Origin: Saprospiraceae bacterium
GTDB taxonomy: Bacteria; Bacteroidota; Bacteroidia; Chitinophagales; Saprospiraceae
DNA length: 64,000 nt
Assembly: GCA_016719615.1 (NCBI GenBank)
Contig: JADJYQ010000007.1
Location: 1 to 64,000, forward strand
Direction of reading: 5' to 3'
Shown here: positions 37,145 to 48,400 of the stretch, in pieces
Layout of the letters: every line of letters begins with the position of its first letter
Position numbering within the stretch: position 1 is the stretch's first letter
Program-made: the position numbers and the translations under genes
The notes under the pieces: model-generated
The model's input: the letters and a program-made list of their open reading frames with translations, nothing else
What the model was told of the DNA's origin: nothing
The model's database searches: none

Positions 37145-37591
37145 ATGAAAAGCAGAACTTCCTGGAATGTAAAAATGGACAAACCCGCTTTGCCCGAAAT
37201 AAAAACCGGTCCGGTTGAATGGAACGAAAGGTTTGGAGGAAATAAAATGGTCATTCCAACACCACGCCTGATCGAAAAAATAATATTCGAAATTCCGACA
37301 AGCAAAACTCTAAAACTGACACAGTTGCGGGAACATATCGCTGAAGAATGCAAAGCCGATTATGCCTGTCCACTGACCACTGGAATTTTTTTGCGAATTG
37401 TAGCAGAATATGCCGAAGAATTAAAAAAAGAGGGCGAACTGAAAATTCCACCTTACTGGAGAATTATTCGAGATGATGGGAGCCTTTTTGAAAAATTTCC
37501 AGGAGGAATAGAATCGCAAATGGAAAAATTAATAAAAGAGGGGCATCAGTTTAAAACCAGCCAAAGGGGTAAAGTGAAAATGGTTTCTTAA
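37145..37591 (+). CDS. MGMT-family (alkyltransferase-like) protein
   Basis: 148 residues from ATG at 37145; a second ATG at 37175 (MDKPALPEIK) is equally possible. The segments NKMVIPTPRLIEKIIFEIP, LTQLREHIAEECKADYACPL, TTGIFLRIVAEYAEE, PYWRIIRDDGSLFEKFPGG and QMEKLIKEGHQF match, from memory, a Bacteroidota group annotated as MGMT family, related to the DNA-binding domain of O6-methylguanine-DNA methyltransferase. The PCHR active-site motif of true methyltransferases is absent, so a sensing or non-repair role is more likely. It starts 17 bases after the murA stop, probably in one transcript. Confidence 0.65.
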   Translation: MKSRTSWNVKMDKPALPEIKTGPVEWNERFGGNKMVIPTPRLIEKIIFEIPTSKTLKLTQLREHIAEECKADYACPLTTGIFLRIVAEYAEELKKEGELKIPPYWRIIRDDGSLFEKFPGGIESQMEKLIKEGHQFKTSQRGKVKMVS

Positions 37592-37901
37592 GTTGATGGT
37601 TGTTGGATGTTAGTTGATGGTTGTTGGTTGCTGGATGTTAGTCGTTAGGTTGTCATGGCATGAAGAAATCTTTTATCAACCTTAATTTGATGGTGCCGGG
37701 ATTTGTTAGTTGATGATTGGTGTTGACCAAAGATTACTTGGAAAACAAACACGGTTCCCATTTAAACAATTTGGTGATCATAAGAAGCCGATCCACGCAG
37801 CTTGTTATGCTTAAGAAGAAGGTTTATTTATTAAAATACTATTCGTTTTTCTAAAATTCTGCCCCCGGATCTTTACCTTTAATTTCTAAATCGTTTGAAT
37901 C
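37592..37901. other. Non-coding stretch with low-complexity words
   Basis: Starts with repeated words GTTGATGGTTGTTGGATGTTAG and variants to about 37,650. The rest holds no gene or hairpin that I can support. A TTTACCTTTAATTTC stretch before the next start may be promoter sequence. Confidence 0.45.
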
Positions 37902-38309
37902 GTGTTAAATAAATCTACGTATTATCTGTTTATCTTCCTGATGTTTCTGTCATGTAAGGCACCTAAGACGGGATTGTATGAAACTGTTGCAAATGATGTT
38001 GCTAAAATTCAACTCGTTCTCTTAAAAAATAAAAAATTCGAATTACATTTTAAAGACCTCGAAGAAAAACCAGAGAAAAAATATGTATTCAAAGGAAAGT
38101 GGTCGGAACAAAAAGATAAAATACGACTTCAATTCAAATTGGATAAAAATAATCTTCCCGACCTCTATGCACTCTTCGATCCCAATTTAACAGAATTTAA
38201 ATCCATCCGGATTCTCGATAAGGAAAACGTTGAATTCAAGAAAACTGATAAAACTATTTATATATGGGGTATTTCTTGTCCAAAAATCCATATCCAAAAA
38301 AATAAATAA
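37902..38309 (+). CDS. Small lipoprotein of unknown function
   Basis: Not recognised. 135 residues starting at GTG (37902), the only start that gives a lipoprotein signal (MLNKSTYYLFIFLMFLSCK, lipobox Cys 18). The mature part is Lys-rich and beta-strand-like (KIQLVLLKNKKFELHFKDL, YVFKGKWSEQKDKIRLQF), similar in style to small lipocalin-like Bacteroidota lipoproteins, but no family can be named. It ends nine bases before the PrsW-family gene, so the two are probably cotranscribed. Confidence 0.7.
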   Translation: MLNKSTYYLFIFLMFLSCKAPKTGLYETVANDVAKIQLVLLKNKKFELHFKDLEEKPEKKYVFKGKWSEQKDKIRLQFKLDKNNLPDLYALFDPNLTEFKSIRILDKENVEFKKTDKTIYIWGISCPKIHIQKNK

Positions 38310-38318
38310 TTTGATTCT

Positions 38319-39425
38319 ATGATTAAAATTCATTGTCCAAAATGCAATTCAAAATTGGAATTAGAAGATGATTCTTCCGGCAAACAACGTTTTTGTTCTG
38401 TCTGCGGGCAAACTTTACAAATTCCGATTATTGAAGAATCCCAAATTATTAGTGAATACACAGATCAACAGGACTCCATTCAATCCCTGAATGAATCTTT
38501 CCAAAATATCATTGAAAAGAGTTCTAAACAAGCACAAACCTTACTCAAAGATTTACAACAAATACCATTAAAACAGGAAATTATCCCGATTGATCAAACA
38601 AATATTCATTTGCTTCTAAAGGATTTTATCTTCTGGGCAGTTAGTTTTTTAGGCATTATTCCTTTACTCATCATTACGGTTAATCATGTTTCTACTCAAC
38701 TTACTATGTTTGCATTATTTTTTGCATTTGTTTGGGGTGTTATTTTTAAAAAATTTATAATAAAGGACCATACATCCAATCGACTTCCAATAGCCTCTTT
38801 GTTTTTTACGGGCATCATTGGTATCTGGTTATTGTTATTTGTTTATCGCTTTTTGCCAAATTTCTATCTCGATGCAGCAGACAATCCCAATTTGCTAATA
38901 TCACTGATTGGATATGTACTCCAAGTAGGCATCTGTGAAGAACTTATAAAATCCATTCCTATTTTTGTTGCCTTAAGATGGTTCCGTAAAGATCTCAATG
39001 AGTTATCCCTGATCACCATCGGTGTTTTTAGTGGATTGGGTTTTGCAGCATTCGAAAATTTACATTATGGCGATAATGCCATTGGGAATACCTATGCCAA
39101 GACCCTTGACTATGGGGTTAGTGGTTTGGTATCAGGAGTTCAAAATGCGATGGTATTGGTAATGTTGCGTTCTTTGTCCTTGGTCTTTTGTCATGCTGTC
39201 TTTTCAGGCATTGTGGCTTATTTTATAAGTATTGCTAACATTCGCGGTACTCAACAATCTGCACTGATTTTTATAGGTTTTGCTACAGCTGCTATCTTAC
39301 ATGGAGTCTATGACTGGCTTGCAGGTATTCAACCTACACTCGCAGCGCTATTAGCTGGTTTTTCATTTGCGCTATTTTACGGTTATTTGATGAAATTAAA
39401 AAATACAAACCGGGCAGTTGGCTAA
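38319..39425 (+). CDS. PrsW-family intramembrane protease with zinc ribbon
   Basis: N-terminal zinc ribbon (residues about 4-32: HCPKCNSKLEL and FCSVCGQTL, four Cys), a polar linker of about 60 residues, then about eight membrane helices. The PrsW family motifs are present: ICEELIKSIPIFVALRWF (EExxK), GVFSGLGFAAFENLHYG (FxxxEN), CHAVFSGIVAYF and AAILHGVYDWLAG (HxxxD). PrsW proteases cleave anti-sigma factors or other membrane proteins within the membrane. 368 residues. The substrate is unknown; the ribbon suggests a nucleic-acid or protein-binding sensor on the cytoplasmic side. It follows a small lipoprotein in the same transcript. Confidence 0.85.
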   Translation: MIKIHCPKCNSKLELEDDSSGKQRFCSVCGQTLQIPIIEESQIISEYTDQQDSIQSLNESFQNIIEKSSKQAQTLLKDLQQIPLKQEIIPIDQTNIHLLLKDFIFWAVSFLGIIPLLIITVNHVSTQLTMFALFFAFVWGVIFKKFIIKDHTSNRLPIASLFFTGIIGIWLLLFVYRFLPNFYLDAADNPNLLISLIGYVLQVGICEELIKSIPIFVALRWFRKDLNELSLITIGVFSGLGFAAFENLHYGDNAIGNTYAKTLDYGVSGLVSGVQNAMVLVMLRSLSLVFCHAVFSGIVAYFISIANIRGTQQSALIFIGFATAAILHGVYDWLAGIQPTLAALLAGFSFALFYGYLMKLKNTNRAVG

Positions 39426-39658
39426 TCCTGCAGTGTATCATATTCACATCCAACTCAGTGGTCTCTACAGATATTAATCATGTATTTCTAGTTGGCCCAA
39501 AACAAAGAAATAAATTTCTTGCATTTACCATTGAGCTTTCGGAAATAAATTTGCGAAAGATTTGCTTTTGTACTCATTTCTTGCTTCAGAATTAATGACA
39601 TTTTTAATTCTGGATCCCATATAAATATTTAATGATTCCAACACAATTTCATTTATAT

Positions 39659-41551
39659 TCAGACAAATGATGCCAATTCTATTGTAAATGTACTTCCTTC
39701 CCCTTCCTTACTTTCAATCTGGAGTGTACCATTCAATTTACGGAGAAGTTCTGAAATTAAAAAAATACCGAGGCCGCTACCTTTTTCGCCGTGTGTTCCC
39801 TTTGAGCTTTTGCTGGCATAACTTTTAACTCTTTCTATTTGATCTAAAGACATACCAAGCCCAAAATCCTGAACACTTATATATATTTTCTGATCTACAT
39901 TTTTTGAAGTAATTAATATTTCCTGATGTTCCCTGCTAAACTTAATTGCATTGGTAATGAGATTTCGCAAAGCGATAGAAAGAATATCCACATCTGCAGG
40001 AACCATTTGTTCCTGAATACGGCTTTTGATTTGAATTTTCTTTTGAGCAGCTTGCAAATGCAATGAAGATATGACATCATCCACACATTCTTTTAAATCA
40101 ACCGGCACGATATTTACCTCAGTATTTTTTAACTGCATATTAGCCCAGGCCAGGAGATTATCAAGCAGTTCACCTGTTTGAGTGACCGCCTGCATTGTTT
40201 GATTTTTAAAAAGCAATTTTTTATCTGCAGTGAGGGATTCATTATCAGATAGCAATAAGTATGATCTCAATGTGATGATCGGATTGCGGAGGTCATGGCT
40301 GATAATGGAAAATAAACGATCCTTCAAACTGTTCAATTCGTCAAGTGCAGATTTTTGATACGTGATTAAATCGCGTTGCTCCTCAACTATTCTTTTCTTG
40401 CGCTCAATTTTAATATAAGCGTATATCATTACAGTTAACAACAGAAATCCGGCTATCGCAATAAAAATAAATAAATTTCGCGCAGTCCGTTGTTTAGCTA
40501 CCTCAGCTTCTTTACGATACAATTCTTTATTTTTCTTTTCCAGCAAATAATCTGATTCGAGTTCCGTTAGTTTGTATTTATTGTCTGCTGTAAAAATGCT
40601 ATCTTTTAATCCAAAATGCTTTTTAAGATAATAACTGTGATTTTTCCAATCACCGATTTTTTCGAACATATCTGACATGTTCAGATAATTTTCCATTTCT
40701 ATCAATCTGCTATTGCTTTCAAAACAATAGCGCAAACTCTCATGAAAGGCCTCTTTGGCCTTTTCAATTTGGCCAGCCTGCGCATAAATAGATCCAAAAT
40801 TATTGTACACAGTTGCAAATGAATGGCTACTGGACTTCATTTTTATAAATACATGCAATGCACTGTCTGTATAATACAAAGCTTGCTCATTATCACCTAA
40901 TTTCTTGTACATTAATCCCAAATTAACCAAAGTGGTCGGAATCAAATAGCTATCATTTGACAGCACGGCTATATTATGTGCCTTTTTTAGAAAAATGATA
41001 GCCGAATCATACTTGGATTGTTTGTAAAATATAATACCCACTTCTGAAAGATAAGTTAACCATTCAAAAGTGTCTTGAGTGATTTCAATCAATCGTTCGG
41101 CCTTACTAAAGTAATCTCTTGACTTGTCTAATTTATTGTAATCTGCATAAAGTGTGGCCACAGCTATATAAGCATTTGTAAGCCTTCTTTTATGCCCTAA
41201 TTCTTCATAAATTCTGACGGCCTGCAGATAATTTTCTAATGCATGATCAAAATCACCTTTTATAATATAACAATATGCAATAGAATAATGATTTGCAGCC
41301 TCGTTGGTTTTTAATTTCAGAGCGCTGGCTATTTGACGAGCCCTTTCAAAATAGTCTATAGCCTTGCTGGCATTATTATTCATATAGTAATCCCCAATCT
41401 CCCGATGAATAAACATCTGTCCGGAATCGATCAGCTCCTCATTCACCATCCTCAACAAACTATCCAAGGTTTCATGAGATTGGGAAATGTTTTTATTCTC
41501 AAAGCAAAGAATAAAAATAACAATGAAGTAAAGCAATCTTATTTGCATCAT
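39659..41551 (-). CDS. TPR sensor histidine kinase
   Basis: 630 residues. Signal peptide or anchor at the start (MMQIRLLYFIVIFILCF), TPR repeats from about 40 to 330 (ASKAIDYFERARQIA, GDFDHALENYLQAVRIYEEL, GDNEQALYYTDSALHVF, GQIEKAKEAFHESLRYC), one membrane helix at about 355-378, a coiled coil, then HisKA (SIISHDLRNPIITLRSYL, phospho-His) and HATPase (NLITNAIKFSREH, DFGLGMS, GEKGSGLGIFLISELL). The TPR part is predicted periplasmic and may sense a protein or peptide. Its ATG follows the LytTR regulator stop directly, so the two are one operon. The regulator type usually pairs with LytS-type kinases, so this pairing is unusual. Confidence 0.92.
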   Translation of the reverse strand: MMQIRLLYFIVIFILCFENKNISQSHETLDSLLRMVNEELIDSGQMFIHREIGDYYMNNNASKAIDYFERARQIASALKLKTNEAANHYSIAYCYIIKGDFDHALENYLQAVRIYEELGHKRRLTNAYIAVATLYADYNKLDKSRDYFSKAERLIEITQDTFEWLTYLSEVGIIFYKQSKYDSAIIFLKKAHNIAVLSNDSYLIPTTLVNLGLMYKKLGDNEQALYYTDSALHVFIKMKSSSHSFATVYNNFGSIYAQAGQIEKAKEAFHESLRYCFESNSRLIEMENYLNMSDMFEKIGDWKNHSYYLKKHFGLKDSIFTADNKYKLTELESDYLLEKKNKELYRKEAEVAKQRTARNLFIFIAIAGFLLLTVMIYAYIKIERKKRIVEEQRDLITYQKSALDELNSLKDRLFSIISHDLRNPIITLRSYLLLSDNESLTADKKLLFKNQTMQAVTQTGELLDNLLAWANMQLKNTEVNIVPVDLKECVDDVISSLHLQAAQKKIQIKSRIQEQMVPADVDILSIALRNLITNAIKFSREHQEILITSKNVDQKIYISVQDFGLGMSLDQIERVKSYASKSSKGTHGEKGSGLGIFLISELLRKLNGTLQIESKEGEGSTFTIELASFV

Positions 41552-42292
41552 TTAAATAAATCTCTTTATAGCAGAATTTCCAATAATAGCCTGAACAACT
41601 TCCTCTGAATACGATTTCCCAATAGGGAGTCTTAGTTTATCAATGTAAACCATTGCGTTTTCAACAGCTGTGATTTTGGATCTGTTGATAATGTGGCTTC
41701 GTGAAATTCTTATAAAATAATGTCCGGGCAATTGTTGTTCCAATGTTTTTAATCCGACCAATGCTATTTTTTTGGACCCATTGCTTAAAAAAATACTTAC
41801 AAAATCAGCCATGGATTCTATATAGAGAACCTCTTGAAATAAAATCTTAACATATGCACTTTTCTCCCGGATAAAAAAACTGTCCTCATTATGCGCTGGA
41901 ATCTGATCGGCCATTTCATCTTGCTTGCGCATTTCATACAACATTCTGACTTTGTCAACAGCTTTGATTAATCGCTCAGGTGAAAAGGGTTTGACTAAAA
42001 AATCAATTGCATCAACCTCAAAGGCGTCTGCCGCAAATTGAGGATAACTGCTAATAAAAATAGTGAGCGGGGTTTTATTTAAACTTCTGAGCAACTGAAG
42101 ACCGGTCAAACCGGGCATCTCAACGTCCAGGATCATCATATCCGGTTGTTGCATCAAGATCATTTCACGGGCAGAAATTGCATTATCAGAGGTTCCAAGC
42201 AATTCCAAGCCTGGAATCATGCTTAAATATTGCAAGGTCAACTCCCTGAAAACCAGATCGTCATCAACTAAAATATACTTCAATTCGGTCAT
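41552..42292 (-). CDS. LytTR-type response regulator
   Basis: 246 residues. Receiver domain 1-120: YILVDDDLVF with acidic pocket, phospho-Asp in MMILDVEMPGLTGLQLL, Thr/Ser in IFISSYPQFA, Lys in DFLVKPFSPERL. LytTR DNA-binding domain from about 150: SFFIREKSAYVKILFQEVLYIESMADFVSIFL, RISRSHIINRSKI, LPIGKSYSEEV. It binds DNA as a phosphorylated dimer and acts as activator or repressor. The stop TAA is followed at once by the kinase start. It is divergent from the 2237-residue adhesin, with 134 bases between, which makes that gene a natural candidate target (inference). Confidence 0.93.
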   Translation of the reverse strand: MTELKYILVDDDLVFRELTLQYLSMIPGLELLGTSDNAISAREMILMQQPDMMILDVEMPGLTGLQLLRSLNKTPLTIFISSYPQFAADAFEVDAIDFLVKPFSPERLIKAVDKVRMLYEMRKQDEMADQIPAHNEDSFFIREKSAYVKILFQEVLYIESMADFVSIFLSNGSKKIALVGLKTLEQQLPGHYFIRISRSHIINRSKITAVENAMVYIDKLRLPIGKSYSEEVVQAIIGNSAIKRFI

Positions 42293-42426
42293 AAGGCTGA
42301 TGCATAAATTTAAACAATAATTTACTTCGAATTTCTAAATCTACTCCAAACCATCATTCTTCGACTTTTACAGGGCTTCTAAATACTCCATTCTTTTCCA
42401 AAAATCCTAGGCCATAGGTTTGTTTT

Positions 42427-45400
42427 ATGAAATTCATCAATTCACATCTAAAATCAGCCGCCGTGAAAAAGTCACAGTTTCTTTTAAGCATTGTTTCTGG
42501 AAAGCTAGAATTAAGGACAATTCATTTATTGCCCATTTTTAACATCTTGCTTTTAATTTCGCTAATTTCAAGTAATTGCCTGGCTGCGATTCGTTATGTC
42601 AAACCTATAGCAACCGGATCTGAAGACGGGAGTAGTTGGGCCAATGCTTCAAATGACATACAAGCTATGATCAATGCTTCCTCAGCCGGAGATGAGATTT
42701 GGGTTGCCGCCGGTACTTATTATCCCTTATATGAACCAGATGGAACTACAAATGCACCACGCGATTTTACATTCTATCTAAAAAATGGTGTCAAAGTATA
42801 TGGATCATTTGCCGGCACAGAAACCAATCTGTCAGAAAGGAATTTGAGCTTACAGATTTCTATTCTGGATGGCGATATAGGCACTCTTGGTGACGTCTCG
42901 GACAATGCCTATCATGTCGTGCTATCCGTTTCTGATAATAATACCACTTTGCTGGATGGATTTGTCATCAGGAATGGTAGAGCGAATACTGCTACCAATC
43001 TTACCGTAGAATCAAAATCAACAGCAAGATCTGAAGGTGGTGGGATATACAACGCATTTTCAAATACAATTTACCAAAACATAGCTCTCGTAAATAATTT
43101 CAGCAGTGATGATGGTGGAGGACTCTATAATAACAATTCTTCTCCAAAGCTTATCAATGCCATTATCTACAACAACGATACCAATGACGAAGGCGGTGGA
43201 GTGTTTAATGAATCCAATTCCTATCCTGAATTTATCAATTGCACATTTGTAGAAAACGACTGCGCAAGAAGCGGAGGAGCCATTTTCGGCGTATTCAATA
43301 ATGATCCTACAAAGTCAACAGTTGTTCGCAATTGCATATTTAGAGATAATCGAATCAACGGAGTTAAAACTACTAAGTTTGCTGATTTGGGAGCATTCGC
43401 TTCCTTTTTTTCTGTTGAAAATACAGATTTGCAATTTGCCTTCAATAATACCAATTATGAAACAGCGGAATTTTTAAACGATATTTCTGCTGCCAATAAT
43501 TTTTTCAATTATGATCCCGCATTTCAAAATATAGCCGATCCGGATGGTGCAGATGATCAGTGGTTTAGCACAGATGATGGTTTGATCCTAAAATCCTGCA
43601 GCCAATTATTAAATGCCGGTGAGAATACTTTCAATAATTTAAGCAAAGATATTCAGAGCAACATTCGCATTTTCGAATCTACGATAGATTTGGGTCCTTA
43701 CGAAATTCAGGAAACTGCAGATCCTGTCCTCATCACCAGTGTTGCTTTAGACACGATATGCAGCAATGTTTCCCAAAAATATGCAATAAGCTGTTCTCAT
43801 GTCAGTGCAACTTACAGTTGGTCAAGGGCTCTAGTGACAGGAATCAGCAATGCTGCTGTTTCGAATCAAACCAGTGATACAATAAAGGAAAAATTGATCA
43901 ATACCACATCAAATCAGGTCAATGCTGTTTATAAAATAAATGCAACAGCTAATACATGTAAAGGGCCAACATTTACCAGAACATTAACCGTTGATCCGAA
44001 TCCAAATGCAAGCATACTAAATGTCAGTATGGATTCTGCATTTGTTAATAAACCATATCTGGACACCTTAAAGCAAACTGGAATGACAACGCCTAAATGG
44101 TCGGTTGTTTTGGACAGCTTCCCCCAAGGATTAATTTTAAATAGTACAAATGGAATCATTAATGGAACACCAACTCAGGTTGGTAATTATAATTTACCTG
44201 TGACCATCCAACAAGCCAGTTGTTCTGTATCCAAAACGATCCCAATGAAAGTATTTGAAACCATAACAGTTATAGAACTAAACAATATCAATATAGGTAA
44301 TAAAAACGCTAGTGATACGAGCTTCTGGAGGTCAGTTGGCCTGTCTACCAATATTGATGAGGATGGTTTGCCGGATTCAACCGATCAAATAAAAATCATG
44401 GGTACTTCATCCGGTCAAATCACTTTAGATAAAAATTTAACCATACAATCGTTAGTTATTGATAGTGTTGCAGATGTTACAATAAAATTAGGAAACAAGA
44501 TTTTATCAATCATTGGAGGCGAACTCAAAGCCTTGAAAGAAGGATCCTTAAAAGCAGATAGTGCGACACTTAAGTTTTACAGAAATGCAATTATTAATAT
44601 CAAGGATATCATAGGTACCTTAGAAATGGAAACCGATGATACCGGTAAAATAATACTCTACAATCATCTCATCGTCAAAACGCTGTTGAAAATTAAAAAA
44701 ATGAATAACCTGGAGGGAGGAAAAGAAATTCAGCTGGAAGGAGATGCCGAATTAAATAATCCCCCAATGCGTGGAGATGGCAAAGTAAAAATGCAAGGTA
44801 GCCAGGATCAAAAAATAAAAGGGGATGGATCCGTTCATCATTTAGTTGTTGATAAACCTAGCGGAAAGATTGACCTGGAAAATAATTTGCGAATCAAAAA
44901 TGCAGATCCCAACGAAAAAGCACAACTCAAAGGAAATAATACGCCCATTAGAAGTAAAAACGGTAGTGCTGTTTTACTGGAAGATGAAAAAGAAGTTGAA
45001 GTCGATTATCAGGGAAAAATTGATCGCGTCGAAGCCAAGACTCCTAAACTCATGATGAAACAGGATTTAAATGTAGATTCTTTGTTGGTGCTCCACGCTG
45101 AACTTCTCGAAATGGATGCGCCTGCAGGTACCAAACTCAATAACAAGGGCAATATGGTGGTCAATACGCAAAATCTGAAAGGGCCTGCTTTTGTCGTTAT
45201 GCTTGGCGATAGTCTGCAAATTATTTCAGGTCCGGGTGCACTTCATAAATTGGAAGTCAACAAACCAGAAGGTTCCTATATGCGCCTCGACGATTATCTG
45301 CGTATCAAAAATGCTGATCCCAACGAAAAAGCACAACTCAAAGGAAATAATACGCCCATTAGAAGTAAAAATGGAAGTGCGGTTTCACTGGAAGACGAAA

Positions 45401-48400
45401 AAGAAGTTGAAGTCGATTATCAGGGAAAAATTGATCGCGTCGAAGCCAAGACTCCTAAACTCATGATGAAACAAGATTTGAATGTGGATTCTTTGTTGGT
45501 ACTCCATGCTGAGCTTCTTGAAATGGATGCCCCGCCCGGTACCAAACTCAACAACAAAGGAAATTTGGTGGTCAATACTCAAAATCTGAAAGGCCCTGCT
45601 TTTGTAGTTATGAAAGGCGATAGTCTGCAAATTATTTCCGGTCCCGGTGCCCTTCACAAATTGGAAATCAACAAGCCCGAAGGTTCCTATATGCGGCTCG
45701 ATGATTACCTGCGAATCAAAAATGCTGATCCCAACGAAAAAGCACAACTCAAAGGAAATAATACGCCTATTAAATCAGAAAACGGTAGTGCGGTCTCACT
45801 GGAAGATGAAAAAGAAGTTGAAGTCGATTATCAGGGTAAAATTGATCGCGTCGAAGCCAAGACTCCTAAACTCATGATGAAACAGGATTTAAATGTGGAT
45901 TCTTTGTTGGTGCTCCACGCTGAACTTCTCGAAATGGATGCCCCGCCCGGTACTAAACTCAACAACAAAGGAAATTTGGTGGTCAATACTCAAAATCTGA
46001 AAGGCCCTGCATTTGTAGTTATGAAAGGCGATAGTCTGCAAATTATTTCCGGTCCCGGTGCACTTCATAAATTGGAAGTCAACAAGCCCGAAGGTTCCTA
46101 TATGCGGCTCGATGATTACTTGCGAATCAAAAATGCTGATCCCAACGAAAAAGCAGAACTCAAAGGAAATAATACCCCCATCAAATCAGAAAACGGTAGT
46201 GCGGTTTCACTGGAAGATGAAAAAGAAGTCAGCGTTGATTATGGAGGAGACATAGATAAAATACAAATTACAACTCCCAAATTAAGCATTAAGCAAGATT
46301 TACATATTGAAAAAGATCTAACCTACGCTGGAGATACTATCGAATTAAAAGGCCCGGAGAAGTCGATAAAAGTAAAGGGAGATTATCATAGCGATGCCCA
46401 TATAAAAGGCGATTCCAAAACGGAAATTACCGGAAACCAAAAATCGCAGATTACAAGCAATGCTATGAAAAATCAGGGTTATTTAAAAATAAATAAATCG
46501 GATACAGCCAAAACAGAATTAATGACCGATCTTCTGGCAGATACACTTGCTGTGGAATCAGGAATTTTGGACCTCGGTTCTTATCAAGGAGATCCACAAA
46601 TGCAAAGAAAAGTAACGGCCAATACTACTGTGCGAGGAAATGGAAAAATGGCAGGATCCGGAAAAGCTAAGAAACCGGATCCATCACCAAATGTACCACC
46701 GCCACCAAGTTGTGGGAAGGGTTATATATACAATACTAAAACCAAAGCCTGTGATCCGGAAATTGGAACTAATGCACCTCCTAATAATTCACCAGGAATT
46801 GAAACATGTGCAGCTCTAAAGTCAACAGATAAAATTGCTTATGAACAATGCCGAAAAAAATATGGAGTAGCTCCGGGTAATAGTCCCGGCCAAATTGAAT
46901 TTGATTATCCTGTGGCGTTCAAGAATACAAATCTCGATTTTGAATTAACAGATATGGATGCCGGATCCGGCTACGACCAGGTCCGCATTAATGGTCAGAT
47001 CACCATCGATACCGGAGTTAGTGTTACATTGATTGGAGCAAACATCAATTGTTATGAATTTATCATTTTGCAAAACAACAGCACAGATTCTATTAAAGGC
47101 AGGTTTTTAGACTTGCCGAATTCAGGTGATACGATATCATTTAATGGGTTCACATATGCCATCAATTATAAAGGTGGCGACGGCAATGATATTTCATTTA
47201 GATTACAGGACACCGTAAATCCCGTCATAAGTTGTCCTCCACCGATTGTAAAATATACAACTTCAAATCAATGCTTTTACCAAGCTCAAAATACGGAGTT
47301 TGACTATATTTCAAGCAGCGACAATTGTGCAGTGACCACCATTGAATTTTCATTTAGCGGTGCAAGTTCAGGCACCGGTCTGACAAGTTTGCGGGATACC
47401 GTTTTTAATGTTGGTGAAACAACCATCCAATGGATTGCAAAAGATGCATTTCAAAATTCATCTTTTTGTCAGTTTACACTCACCGTTCAGGATACGTTTA
47501 AACCTCAGGCCTATTGCAACAATTTTGATATATATTTGAATTCAGCCGGTTCATTTGAACTTGATGCTGAAAATATTAATAATAATTCATCTGACGTTTG
47601 TGGAATGTTGTCCTTCAATTTAAACAAGTCTGGTTTCAGCTGTGAAGATGTCGGAAGCGAAACTATAATACTAACGGTTACGGATTTACATTCCAACTCA
47701 TCGACCTGCAGCGCTACAGTGAGTATATATGATACGGTTAAACCACAAGCCATCTGTAATAATGCTGCTGTTTATTTAAATAGTCAGGGAACCGTTGACA
47801 TCACACCTGCTCAGCTTAACCATAGTTCTTCAGATGCCTGTGGCCTTGATGATTTGGATTTAAGCATTGATCAACTATTCTGTCATCATACGGGAGTTGT
47901 AGAAGTCGTTTTATACGTTACCGACCATAACGGGAACTCATCGAGTTGTGTAGGATTGGTTACTGTATTGGATACCTTATTACCCATCATTACGTGCCCG
48001 CAAAACCAAATTCGAAACACATTTATAGGTATGTGTACCTATACGGCCAATGGATCAGAATTTTACGCTACTTTCCAGGACAATTGCAGTAAAAAATCAG
48101 AATCTTGTATATTGACAGGCGCAAACACAGGAACGCAATCCGGAAGTTTGGCTGGAAAAATATGCAGCAAAGGAATTACAACAGTTTTGTGGACAGTGAC
48201 CGCAAGCAATAATCAGTCGGGTACATGCTCCTTTACCATCAACATCCAGGATCTAGAAAAACCAAGTATCAATTGCCCTTCAGATATCACCGTTACTACA
48301 CCAAATGGACTATGCAAAATTGACAAAGCTTTGGTAAATTTAGCCAACCCAACAGCTTCCGATAATTGTGGAATTAGCGGCGCAATAACCAACAATGCAC

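Noticed and set aside
42415..42422. TAGGTTTG as promoter box of the adhesin
   Set aside because: It ends only four bases before the start codon, so transcription would begin at or inside the gene.
46671..46930. Domain of known function in the Pro-rich Cys segment of the adhesin
   Set aside because: The Cys pattern is suggestive but I could not match it to a family, so it is called a linker only.
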